This document shows, piece after piece, positions 8,010 to 17,100 of a stretch of 64,000 nt of DNA. Under the pieces are notes generated by a model. The model saw nothing but the letters and a program-made list of their open reading frames with translations. It searched no databases and was not told the DNA's origin. The translations under genes were made by a program, and so were the position numbers. Positions within the stretch are counted from its first letter, which is position 1. Every line of letters begins with the position of its first letter. The DNA is from Roseateles_E sp005503085 (GTDB lineage: Bacteria > Pseudomonadota > Gammaproteobacteria > Burkholderiales > Burkholderiaceae_C), in the NCBI RefSeq assembly GCF_028462495.1, contig NZ_JAQOWX010000009.1, positions 1-64,000 of the forward strand, given 5' to 3'.

Positions 8010-8145
8010 CCCAATTCAGGCTGATCGCGGACACCTGAGCTACGATCAACCCAGGCACTTGCGCGCGCCCAAACTGTCCGCGATCAGTTTGAAACGCTGT
8101 CCGCCATCACGCTGAAATGGCTGTCCGGGATCGCTGAAATCCGCA
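8010..8145. repeat. IS21 right end: tandem terminal repeats
   Basis: Inverted versions of the left-end units occur here (TTTGAAACGCTGTCCGC, GCTGAAATGGCTGTCC, GCTGAAATCCGCA). A stretch of about 70 bp matches the reverse complement of 5566-5635, including a shared GCGCGCGCAAGTG. One unit at about 8015-8034 is in the opposite orientation to the others. Confidence 0.7.
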
Positions 8146-8152
8146 GCACCGC
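8146..8152. repeat. target-site duplication, right copy (GCACCGC)
   Basis: Exact partner of 5487-5493. Confidence 0.85.
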
Positions 8153-8462
8153 CGGGCAGCGGCGCGCAATAGTACGCTGCCGCGCAGTGCTTTGAACGAG
8201 CTGTCCGAGCCCAGGACACTTGATGGCTGAGCCGGTCCGGCAAGGTAAAACGCTGACGCAAACTGCATCGCAGACCACCTTGCAAGATCTCATCTCGCGC
8301 TTGCCACTGGTCCGGACACCAAGTGCGGGCTATGGCTCCTCAATATTGGGGACCACAGCTCGAAGTGGGTATGCAACTCTTGACTGAAGATTGAGAACCA
8401 CGCCGCTGGCGTGCTGGTCCCCTCGTGGGGTCAATGCCTGCATTGGACGAGGAGGCGACGTG
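8153..8462. other. non-coding stretch right of the IS element
   Basis: About 310 bp without a convincing gene. The part nearest 8153 was upstream DNA of the H-NS gene before the IS inserted, so it probably holds that gene's displaced promoter. The part near 8440-8462 holds the ribosome site (ACGAGGAGGCGACGTG) of the next gene. Confidence 0.5.
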
Positions 8463-9431
8463 ATGGTCATTCCCAAGAGGCTGTTCTCACGAAGGCACAA
8501 GGATGGTACCGAGCCTGCCAAAGCTGATGCTGCTAACCAGCCGAGCGGGACGGACCGCTTCTTGATCAGCAGCCACATACTGGAGTGGGTCAAGGTATTG
8601 CTGCCGCTTGTGCTGTCCTGGCCGGTCGTTGTCCTGCTCATGGTGCTGGCCCTCCGCCAGCCGATCACGACTGTGATGCAACGCTTCGCAGACGCCGAGA
8701 GCGGCCAAGTGGAACTGCCTGGTGGAGTGAAAGTGGCAATGGGCAAGAAGGTATTGCCGCCGCAATACCGGGCATCGGAAGTAGCCGCTGCGGAAGCAAA
8801 GGCTTCGCATGAAGTCATCGACTTATCGGCCAGCATTGGCCCCATCGCCGACTCAGGACCCGAGGGGGCGACAGTCGGATTCGTGCTGAAGTACGCGGTA
8901 CAGGCTGAGGCAGGAAAGCTCGGCGCAACGACGACAGCAATCTCCGCGCAGGGCATCTATAGCCTGTCCAAGGAGTACGACGAATGGCCAGGAACGGACT
9001 ATGACGGAAGCTCCTTGAGTGGGGGCATAAAGGCGATCGCCAAAGTCGGCGTCTACAGCGAAGCAGACTGGCCGTATGGGGCGAAGAAACCTACCAGCGC
9101 CGCTGCCAAGCCGCTGTTTAAAGTGAGAGCCAGGCGCCTTGCGAACGTCGCCGACATTCTGAAAGAGCTTCGGCAGGGCAATGTGGTTCCGCTGTGCGTA
9201 AGCATGACGGCGGCGTTTGACACGCCGGGCCCAAAGGGGCTCATCACAATCAAACTCCCGCTTGAGCCGACCGGAGGATCGTGCCTCGCAATCGTCGGCT
9301 ACGAGGCGGCTACAGCTGAGTTTCGTTTCGCCAACCACTGGGGTGCCGGGTGGGCAGACCAGGGATTCGGCCGAATCAAGGACACGGATTTAAAACAGAT
9401 CTTGATGGAGGCGTATGTGCTGCTGCCTTGA
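8463..9431 (+). CDS. membrane-anchored papain-fold (C1A-like) protein lacking catalytic Cys and His
   Basis: A 322-aa protein. A cytoplasmic N-terminal 40 residues is followed by one transmembrane helix at about 43-64, then a C1A peptidase-like fold. Alignment to papain landmarks: the DQGxCGSCWAF box reads DSGPEGATVGF (130-140), so the oxyanion Gln is Ser131 and the nucleophile Cys is Thr137. The GGHA box reads GGSCLAIVGY (271-280), so the catalytic His is Ser273. The NSWG box keeps its Asn (NHWG, N291), and the following GWADQGFGRI matches GWGxxGY. The GSSL-x-GGIKAIAKVGV and WPY segments are also typical. It is therefore expected to be a non-catalytic, membrane-tethered papain fold. A GAGGAGG ribosome site supports the ATG. 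No partner gene adjoins it. Confidence 0.7.
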   Translation: MVIPKRLFSRRHKDGTEPAKADAANQPSGTDRFLISSHILEWVKVLLPLVLSWPVVVLLMVLALRQPITTVMQRFADAESGQVELPGGVKVAMGKKVLPPQYRASEVAAAEAKASHEVIDLSASIGPIADSGPEGATVGFVLKYAVQAEAGKLGATTTAISAQGIYSLSKEYDEWPGTDYDGSSLSGGIKAIAKVGVYSEADWPYGAKKPTSAAAKPLFKVRARRLANVADILKELRQGNVVPLCVSMTAAFDTPGPKGLITIKLPLEPTGGSCLAIVGYEAATAEFRFANHWGAGWADQGFGRIKDTDLKQILMEAYVLLP

Positions 9432-9861
9432 GCGTTCGTGACGCGGCAGCACCGCTAACGCGGAGTTGCGGGCAACGAAAGGGACCTCATACGAGTCCCC
9501 GTGGCCATGTTCAATCTGAAGTGATGGTGCGACTCTGCAGCGACCGTTCGCCGCTGACGGCAGCAGGTTGTCGACCACGAAGTGCGAACGCACAAGCTGC
9601 GCCACAGCAGTCACGGGTGGAATTCGGCTCCCAGGCTTTTGCTGGCGCAGGGCATTTCGATCAATGACGATCGGTGGCACATCGATTCGAAGTGAGGCCG
9701 CAGCCACGACAGCTTCACACCTCGCAACTGCAGACAGGCCCTGCTCGCTTGTCAGTTAACCAGGGGACAGCACACTGTGCCAGGCCCTTGACGCCGTCAA
9801 GGTGAACCGCCACTGTATGCACTCCATCCGACGAACTTCCTGCAACAGGAGTGAATGCACC
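9432..9861. other. non-coding stretch of about 430 bp
   Basis: I see no gene, repeat or RNA that I can support here. Short frames exist on both strands but resemble nothing and have no ribosome sites. Confidence 0.4.
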
Positions 9862-10518
9862 ATGAGATTGAGCCCTTGGATCGTCTCGTTCGCACTGGCA
9901 GGAGTCGCAGCCGCCGCCGGCCCAGCCGTTGCGGCGACCTATCTGAACAGCAGCAATATCACCGTCGCCGTTGGCGCTGGCACATCGCCGGGCGACTTCA
10001 ACAACACCTTCAACAACGGCGCGACGATCACCAAGGTGATCGATGCCCCATCCGCTTCCGCCGAGGAGTTCCATGACCAGCAGACGCACATCTGGTTTAC
10101 CGCCGACGCGCTCGGCGGTGGGCTCGAACTGCGCTTCGACTTTCAAACCGAGTACGACATCAGCGTGCTGCATTTCTGGAATTACACGTCTGAGAACTTC
10201 GATGTCGACACCGTCAGCTTCACCTTCTACAGCGGGGCCAATGTCCAAGTCGGCGCGCTGTCCGTGGAGCCGGAGCTCGGCACCAGTCCCGGCATCCGCG
10301 CTCAGAATCTGACCCTGGCCGCGCCGCTGAATGTGCGCTATGTAACGGCCTTTCTGAGCGGCAGCAACCGCCAGGTAGATTTCCAGAACATCGGCTTCAC
10401 CGCCGACGTCTCAGCGCCGATTCCAGAGCCCGCTACTTTCGGGCTGATGGCGCTGGGCTCCTTGGCCGTACTGCTGGCCGCCAGGCGGCGATCCTCGTCA
10501 GTTAGTCCGCGACCGTAG
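9862..10518 (+). CDS. PEP-CTERM sorting-domain secreted protein
   Basis: A 218-aa exported protein. A signal peptide spans residues 1-25 (ends PAVAA). A beta-rich body follows, and the C-terminus is the PEP-CTERM signal: PIPEPATFGLMALGSLAVL, then a basic tail AARRR. In this system an exosortase (EpsH/XrtA) removes the tail after export, usually in exopolysaccharide-producing Gram-negatives. No exosortase gene lies in the window. The ATG at 9862 was preferred to an upstream one because it begins the signal peptide directly. Function of the body is unknown. Confidence 0.85.
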   Translation: MRLSPWIVSFALAGVAAAAGPAVAATYLNSSNITVAVGAGTSPGDFNNTFNNGATITKVIDAPSASAEEFHDQQTHIWFTADALGGGLELRFDFQTEYDISVLHFWNYTSENFDVDTVSFTFYSGANVQVGALSVEPELGTSPGIRAQNLTLAAPLNVRYVTAFLSGSNRQVDFQNIGFTADVSAPIPEPATFGLMALGSLAVLLAARRRSSSVSPRP

Positions 10519-10608
10519 CCCGTTGGACTCCGACTCTGCAGCGTCTCCTGTCCTTTGGAGCCTGCGGCCGAGTTCACGCTGTTGAACCGCCTGGAGGCGA
10601 ATCAGACG

Positions 10609-11568
10609 CTAGGGTTGCAATTGCCAGTTGCTGCGATTGATGGTGACAGGGGCCAATGCCGCAGGCTTCCCGAAACGAAACCATTGGCCGCGCAGCTCCG
10701 TGGCGTCGATCTCCAGCAAGCCAAAGTTCTGGCACTCGGTCCCGATCCAGATTGCACGGCGGATCGCCGCACCCGACGCCGTGAAGTCGTAAACCATGCG
10801 CCCGTTGTCCGTCGGGATGCGATGAAAGTCGTTGGCGTGGATGTCGCCTGACAGGCAGGCAATGCAGTGCTTTTTTGCAAGCTCGCGCAGCCAGGCCAGG
10901 TCCTCGAAGCTTCCCCATTGATCGCCCTTGTGGGCCTCGATCACGGAGCCGCTGGCCACCAGGTGCAGCGTGTCCGCTGGTGCAGCCTCCATCGCCAGCC
11001 CGATATCGGTGCGCTGCTTGGCGCCCAGCAGGGTGCGGTTCACGCGCCAGCTTCTGCCATCGGTCAGATGAAGGTGAACAGCAGCGCCGCCCGGCACGTC
11101 CATGACCACTCGCCGGTATCCGGGGGCGGGCTCATCGGCGGACCAAAGCCGGGCATCGCTGTCATCGGCCGGAAATTGCTGCTTGCCTTCCAGATGGGCA
11201 CAGTAGGCGTTGAAGAGCGCCCGTGATGCGCGGATGTGTCCGGCATAGACCTTCTTCTGAATGGCCTTCTCCTCGTAGCACTCATTCCAGAGAAAGTCGT
11301 GGTCGTCCCAGATCGCATAGGTAGGCACCGCCGCGATCAAGGCTGCGAAATCGGCCTGCGCCAGTTGCTGGCGGTATTTCACGGCCACCAATCGGAAGAA
11401 CTCGAAGTCCGCCATGGCCTTCGGATGGGTGGGGTGTGTCAGTTCATCGATGTAGATCGAGTCGCCCGTCAACACCAGAGCGTCCGGCTTGTGCGCCAGG
11501 ATCTGACGCCAAACCGGCTGCTCCGCGAAGACGGTAGCGCTGAAACACGAAGTGAAGGCGATCTTCAT
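10609..11568 (-). CDS. PhoD-like metallophosphoesterase
   Basis: A 319-aa protein of the alkaline phosphatase D / PhoD-like family. The metal-binding motifs are TGDSIYIDEL (about 34-43), the WDDHDFLWNE motif, and LSGDIHANDF near the C-terminus. These match the GD, DDHD/N and GD-x-H motifs that coordinate metals in calcineurin-like phosphatases. There is no signal peptide or Tat motif, so it may be cytosolic, unlike classic PhoD. The ATG at 11568 begins MKIAFTSC, the usual first strand. It lies 214 bp downstream of fecR on the same strand and is convergent with the PEP-CTERM gene. Confidence 0.8.
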   Translation of the reverse strand: MKIAFTSCFSATVFAEQPVWRQILAHKPDALVLTGDSIYIDELTHPTHPKAMADFEFFRLVAVKYRQQLAQADFAALIAAVPTYAIWDDHDFLWNECYEEKAIQKKVYAGHIRASRALFNAYCAHLEGKQQFPADDSDARLWSADEPAPGYRRVVMDVPGGAAVHLHLTDGRSWRVNRTLLGAKQRTDIGLAMEAAPADTLHLVASGSVIEAHKGDQWGSFEDLAWLRELAKKHCIACLSGDIHANDFHRIPTDNGRMVYDFTASGAAIRRAIWIGTECQNFGLLEIDATELRGQWFRFGKPAALAPVTINRSNWQLQP

Positions 11569-11782
11569 GGTGGCCGGCATCCAGTTGACGCTGTGGAGCA
11601 GCTGGAACGCGTAGCCTTCCAGCCGGGGACTTTGCCCAAGGCCGGGCATGGCAGCCCAGCGCAAGCGCAGCGAATGCTCTCAGCAGACCCGGCTGCGCAG
11701 CATCATCAATCTGGACCAGACCTACCCATCCCGGTGAGGCGCCATCCGCAACCCGACGGGGCAGCCGCCCTTTCGAGTTCCC

Positions 11783-12901
11783 CTACCTCGCCTCAAGCTC
11801 CAGCCTATCGCCGCGCTGCCGAACTTCAAGTCCATGCAGCTTGCCCAGCGCTCGCGCAAAACTCAGGTTGTCACCCGTCTTGAACACCCCGCTGACCCGC
11901 AGGCTGCCCAGTGCGCCGCCATCGGCCACACGGATAGTCACCGAGCTGTAGCGGTTCATCTCGGCCACGGCCTCAAGCAGCGACACGTCGTCGAAAACCG
12001 CCTCGCCACGCTTCCAGGCCAGCACCTGATCGACATGGGGCCTGTCCATCTGCGGCTCGACCGCAGCAGCCACCTGACCACGCGACCGGCCGGCGACCCT
12101 CAAGCGCTGCCCCGGCAGCATCTCCACGGCCGGCACCAACTCGGTGGTGGGTGAACCCTCGGCCGCACCGCGCACCACCACCCTGCCCTCCACCAAGGTG
12201 ATGTCCAGCGCATCCTGGCTGCCCTCGATGGCCGGCCTGTAGCGCACGACAAACGCCGTGCCCGTGGCCGTCACTTCGGAACCCGCAGCCCGCACCACAA
12301 AGGGCCGGCTCGCATCCTTGGCCACCTCGAACAACGCCTCGCCCCCGATGACCTCCACCGCGCGCCTGGAAGCGCCGAGCGCCACCCGCACCTGCGTCGA
12401 TGTGTTCAGCGACATCCGGGTCCCGTCCTTCAGGATCACCAGGCGCTGCTCGCCGATGCCGGTGTCGTAGCTGTCGATGTCGCGCCAGGGCTGGCCCACC
12501 AGCACACCGACCACGAGGACCGTCGCTGTGAGCGACAGAGCGAGCGCCCAGGGGCGCGGCCAGCCCCATCCCCTGGTGCCGGCATTCGAGGGGCTGGCGC
12601 CCTGCCCTGCCCCACCTCGGCTCTCAGGCCTGCTGGCAGCTGCCCGAGCCACAGCGGCCCGGTCCACACCCGCCGCCTCCATCCACAGATCCGTCCCGCG
12701 CTCAAACGCCAGCCGATGTGCCGCCGAGCGCGCCTGCCAGGCTCGGCATTCGCGTTCCATGTGATTCGATCGATCCGGCCCGTGCAGCCGGGCGATCCAG
12801 ACCGCCGCCTCGGCCGCGATCTCTCGCGTCACGACGGGCTCGGCCCCTTGTCTTTCTTCCCCCTGCCCGTCTCGCCCGTCCCGCCCGTCCGCGCCAGTCA
12901 C
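11783..12901 (-). CDS. fecR: FecR-family anti-sigma / sigma regulator
   Basis: A 372-aa inner-membrane regulator. The N-terminal domain (AAVWIARLHGPDRSNHMERE...RAWQ) binds the ECF sigma factor. One transmembrane helix (WALALSLTATVLVVGVLVG) follows, then the periplasmic FecR domain (ILKDGTRMSLNTSTQVRV, GEALFEVAKDASRPFVV) and an STN-like C-terminal domain (RVSGVFKTGDNLSFARAL) that contacts a receptor plug. The GTG at 12901 overlaps the sigma-factor stop as GTGA, which explains why no separate ribosome site is seen. No TonB-dependent receptor gene follows, although one normally does. Its C-terminal domain is the intact counterpart of three remnants elsewhere in the window. Confidence 0.88.
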   Translation of the reverse strand: MTGADGRDGRDGQGEERQGAEPVVTREIAAEAAVWIARLHGPDRSNHMERECRAWQARSAAHRLAFERGTDLWMEAAGVDRAAVARAAASRPESRGGAGQGASPSNAGTRGWGWPRPWALALSLTATVLVVGVLVGQPWRDIDSYDTGIGEQRLVILKDGTRMSLNTSTQVRVALGASRRAVEVIGGEALFEVAKDASRPFVVRAAGSEVTATGTAFVVRYRPAIEGSQDALDITLVEGRVVVRGAAEGSPTTELVPAVEMLPGQRLRVAGRSRGQVAAAVEPQMDRPHVDQVLAWKRGEAVFDDVSLLEAVAEMNRYSSVTIRVADGGALGSLRVSGVFKTGDNLSFARALGKLHGLEVRQRGDRLELEAR

Positions 12902-13383
12902 GTTCGCCAGTCCTGCATCCCGGTGATGAGTTGCATCGTAGCCTTGGCGATGTGCTTCTCCACCGTGCTGATGCTCAAGCCGTGATGGTCGGCGATCTCC
13001 CGGTAGGTCAGACCGTCCAGGCGGTGGGCCAGGAAGATGTCCCGGCTCCTCTCGGTCAGTCGCCCCAAGCAATAGTGCAACCGCGCCAGGCGTTCTCGCC
13101 CCAGCACCACGGCCTCGACGGGCGGCGAGTCATCGACCAGGATCACCTCTTCGAGGACGACCTGCTCGCCATGGGTGACCCGGCCCCGATGCTCATCGAT
13201 GGCCAGGTTCAGCGCGGTCTGCATCAGGAAGGCATCCGAGTTCTCGACGACCTGCTCACGCTCGTAGCGGGCCAGCCGCACCCAGGCTTCCTGGACGATG
13301 TCTTCCGCATCCTGAGTCGAGCTGCCGCGCCGCCGCAAGGCGTCTCGGATGCGGGAAAAGACCGGAGGTAGATGCTTCTTCAT
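12898..13383 (-). CDS. fecI: FecI-like ECF sigma factor
   Basis: A 161-aa sigma-70 ECF factor. Region 2 (STQDAEDIVQEAWVRLARYE) binds -10 DNA and core polymerase. Region 4 (LTERSRDIFLAHRLDGLTYR then HHGLSISTVEKHIAKA) is the -35 binding helix-turn-helix. The ATG at 13383 has GGGAGGG upstream. FecI-type factors turn on transport genes when FecR relays a signal from an outer-membrane receptor. Here the receptor is missing from the locus and the next gene down is a PhoD-like phosphatase. Translation is coupled to fecR by a GTGA overlap. Confidence 0.9.
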   Translation of the reverse strand: MKKHLPPVFSRIRDALRRRGSSTQDAEDIVQEAWVRLARYEREQVVENSDAFLMQTALNLAIDEHRGRVTHGEQVVLEEVILVDDSPPVEAVVLGRERLARLHYCLGRLTERSRDIFLAHRLDGLTYREIADHHGLSISTVEKHIAKATMQLITGMQDWRT

Positions 13384-13576
13384 GGTGAACCCTCCCAGGG
13401 TCAAAGGCCGGGCGGAGCAACGCCGGCCGCATCAGAACCGACAAGGCGCAACAAGGGGTGCGCCGTTTGACATTTCGCGAGCGGCTTGACATCGAACTGC
13501 TCGCCGAGGGATCAGCGTCAGCTGCTTGCGGGAGGCATCTGCCGGCTTTCAACTCGCACGAGCAATTCTAGGTCAA

Positions 13577-13590
13577 CTTATTTAATTAAG
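13577..13590. promoter_or_regulatory. AT-rich palindromic element upstream of the XRE regulator
   Basis: CTTATTTAATTAAG is a near-palindrome centred on TTAATTAA, in the one markedly AT-rich patch of this region (about 13560-13612), 33 bp before the regulator's start. Inference: promoter and possible self-operator of the XRE protein. Confidence 0.4.
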
Positions 13591-13622
13591 TGTGGTTTTG
13601 TTGATTACGTGTCGCGAGGCTC

Positions 13623-13949
13623 ATGCCCATGAGACCCACGGCACAAAAGAGCATTCCAAAAGGACGACCAGTAGGCTCGAAATCGGCAGACCCCATCATT
13701 GCCGCCGCGTTCGGCCAAGCAGTGGTGTCCTTGCGGGTTGCCGCAGGAATATCTCAAGAGTCGCTGGCACTGTCCGCCTCGATTGGGAGATCCAATATGT
13801 CAGCCATCGAGAATGGCCGCACAGTTCCCAACTTCGTCGGCGTCGTCAAGATCGCAACCGCTCTCGATTGCAGCCTGGCGGTTTTGGTCGAAGAGTTCGA
13901 CAAAGCCTACAGGTTGGCACTGGAGGCCGCCAGCGACGCAACGCAGTGA
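13623..13949 (+). CDS. XRE-family HTH regulator
   Basis: A 108-aa protein. A basic 25-residue N-terminus (KGRPVGSKS) precedes a Cro/C1-type helix-turn-helix: VVSLRVAAGISQESLALSA, then SIGRSNMSAIENGRTVPNF, then a third helix pair ending SLAVLVEEFD. It likely binds the AT-rich palindrome just upstream. It lies 154 bp ahead of, and in line with, the large nuclease-ATPase gene; HTH genes of this type commonly control defence operons. An alternative ATG exists at 13629. Confidence 0.85.
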   Translation: MPMRPTAQKSIPKGRPVGSKSADPIIAAAFGQAVVSLRVAAGISQESLALSASIGRSNMSAIENGRTVPNFVGVVKIATALDCSLAVLVEEFDKAYRLALEAASDATQ

Positions 13950-14103
13950 AGGCCGCAGGCCAATACACGCTCAAGGCTGGTGTGAGTCGTTCGTGGTTCA
14001 GAATCTGACGACCGCTCCTGCCAAGACCGGCCGTTGGGTACCCGCGCCCCGACTGGCAGGCCATCGAAAGGTGGTTTTTCTTCGAGGGACCTAGAACTAC
14101 CCT

Positions 14104-17100
14104 ATGGCAACAACAACTTCCTTGCCCGCGAGTGGTGGCGTCGCGTCTTCGGTAACAGCGTCTTCTGTGCCAACTCCAATGCGCGCGGGCGGAAGAGCCA
14201 CCGAGGCAGGAATGGCTTTTCAGGCCGCCGTCGCGTCGTGGTTTGCATCCCACCTACTGGCGCGGACGCCTGTCGGCGGCAGATTTGGCCTCAACAACGC
14301 TGCGATCCCGATCTCCATACAACTCGAGACTGGAGACGGGCTGGACGATATCGAGGTCAAGTTGTCCGACGGCGGCAGCATCCACATTCAGTGCAAGACG
14401 ACAGCAAGTCTTAGCGACCGCGAGGCGAGCCCTCTTGGCAAGACGATCACCCAGCACACCCTCTGGTTTGAGCGCGCGATGACGGCGGGCGGTACGCCAG
14501 ACTCCACCAAGACCGCCGGCCTACTAGCTGTGGGCTCCGGTGCGCCGCAGACGTTGAACATTCTGGAGGCCAGCTGCAGGGCCTTCGACATGGGCGGCTC
14601 TTGGGTCAGCACTCCGGTGCATCGCAACAAGGCTGAGAAAGAGGCCCTAGCTCTCTTTGAGTCGCTGGCGAAGCCGGCTTGGCGGTCCAGCAGTGGGGTA
14701 GATCCGACCGGCGACCAACTCGTTCAACTCGCACGCCACTTTCACGTGGCCCGCTTCGACATGGACGAAGGGGATCGGGACTGGCGAGAGGCTACGCAAC
14801 AGCTCGCGCGTCGTGTTTTTGCCGATGAGGCAGCCAGCGAGTCGGCGATGCGTGACCTTCGCGGCCTGATGCGCGACCTGATCCGCAGTGGGGCGATAGC
14901 CGACAGAAGCGGTCTCCTGCGCGAGCTTCGGCGTCGCGGTCACTTCGATGTTACTGCGGCCGACTATGAGGCTGACGTCACCAGACTCCGCGCGGTAACG
15001 AACCAAGAAATGCTTCGACTGGAACGTCACAGTCATCTGCCCCTCGTTCCGGCCCTGCGCGTTGCACGACAGAGTGACGCGCCACTGGCCAAGGCGATTT
15101 TGGCGGGATCCACCTTGGTCGTCGGCGAGCCAGGTGCCGGCAAGACCGGTGCCCTCGTGTCCGCTGCCGCGGCCATCCTGAGCCGCGGCGGTACTGCGAT
15201 CTTTCTGTCTGTGGATCGATTTCCTGGTGTCACCATCGCGGCGGATCTCGCGTCGGAGCTGGGACTACAGCGTCCATTGTTGGAGGTTCTCGCCGCCTTT
15301 CCGGGGCCCGGGCCGAAGGTGCTTATCGTTGATGCATTGGATGCCGCACGCGGGGGGGCCGCCGAAGCCGTATTCGCGGCGCTCATCGAGAGCGCGCGGA
15401 CCGACCTCGACGAGTGGACGGTCGTTGCATCCATTCGCACCTTCGATCTTCGGAACGGCCGCAGGTATCGAGAGGCCTTTCGAGGGACCCCTGTCGATCC
15501 AGACTATGCCGACCCGGCCCTCAGCGCGGTTATGCACTTTGCCGTTCCGCGCCTGTCGGAACAGGACTTGACGGAAGTCGGCAGCCTCGCGCCGCAAATG
15601 GCAACGCTGCTCGACGCAGCGCCAAGTCAACTTCGTGCCCTGCTCAAGAACATCTTCAATCTGTCGCTGGCTGCACAGCTTCTGTCGGACGGCGTCGGCG
15701 CCTCCACCTTCAGTGCCATTTCGACGCAATCCGGTTTGATCGACGTCTACGAAGACACCCGCCTGACCAGTACCGCTATGCAGCAAGCCGCAGCGGCGGC
15801 TTGCACTGTAATGCTGGGACGTCGCCGCCTGACCGTACGCAAGGTCTTGATTGCGCACGATAGTGTCGACGCGGTCATCCAGACCGGCGTCCTGGTCGCC
15901 AACGGCGATCTCGTGGGCTTTGGGCATCATGTCCTCTTCGACCATGTCGCGGGACGCTTCTTCTTGGACTGGGACGACCCCGGGCAGTTGTTGCTGCAAT
16001 TGAGAGGGGAGACTTCCTCGGCTCTTTTGCTCGCGCCCGCGTTCCGGTTCGCAGTCGAGCGGGTATGGCGGAACGACGATGCTGGACGGCCGCACACCTG
16101 GCGGCTTCTGGCGGACATCTTCGCCACCGATCAAGTCGATCCCGTCTTGGGTCATGTGGCGCTGCGTGTCGCTAGCGAAAGCGTCGAGAGCGAATCCGAC
16201 ATCGACGGTCTACTGTCGCTCATCGCCGCGTCGTCCGCCAGCCCCGGCATGTCGGGCCTGCTGAACCTCCTATCTAGGTTCGTTGCCATGGACAGCAGCG
16301 CGCGGCCGGCCGCCTCCTCACGTGATGCGGTCTGGGCCCGCTTGGCGGAGGCACTGCTGGCGACGCGTGAGCGCGCCCTGCTTGAGCCTGCCCGGGTTTT
16401 GTTGCTTATGTTGTTCGACCAGCCGAGCCTGGCCACTCCTGACGTACTACTCAGCTATGGCCGGGCGTCCAGGGCACTGCTGGAGGCAGCTTGGTCCGCA
16501 AATCCAGAGCTGACCCTGCTTGGCACCCAGGCGATACGCTTCGTGGGCAAGAGCTTCGCGTCCGATGTGCAAGCCTCCCGCCTGCTGCTCGATCGCATCC
16601 TTCGCGAGCCGCGCTTCTCCCAACATGCCGACCAGGAGGCAGGCTGGCTCGGCGAACAGATTCTGCCCATCGCGCGTGCCGATCCTGAGTTCGCCGTGGA
16701 GATCTATCGCCGCCTGTACAGCCAGACCATTTACGACAACACGAGCACCATGCTCGGCGGCGCCGGGAGCCGCATCCTGCCGCTCACGTCGAATCGTCGG
16801 CAGGACTATGACCATGCACTGTGGCGCCTCGGAACAGCCCTGCCCGAGTTCCTCGCCATCGATCCGGCGTCCGGCACGAGGGCCTTGATCGAAGGTTCGG
16901 TCGGGAAGGACGGCAGGGACAGCTACGCCCGACAGCGAGAGCCGGAACGGGTCACCATCGGCGCCGAAATCGTTGAATTGCGCGGTCACGAGTTCGAGTA
17001 CCAAGCGTGGGACGACGATGACGCCACGCGCTTCAATCGCGACGACGACCTTCTCCGAAACTATTTACTCTTTCTTCGATCCTGCTCTGTCGACGCCTTC

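Larger units (their letters stand above)
5494..8145 (+). mobile_element. complete IS21-family insertion sequence, 2652 bp
   Basis: The element begins TGCGTATTTCAGC and ends GCTGAAATCCGCA, inverted copies of one terminus with the TG...CA ends typical of IS21. It is flanked by 7-bp direct repeats (GCACCGC) and carries intact istA and istB in the standard order. Both ends contain tandem IstA-type binding repeats. Nothing looks broken, so it is potentially active. It inserted upstream of the H-NS gene at 5114-5473. Confidence 0.92.

Noticed and set aside
9568..9759. 63-codon frame in the gap before the PEP-CTERM gene
   Set aside because: No ribosome site, odd composition, no resemblance to any protein I know.
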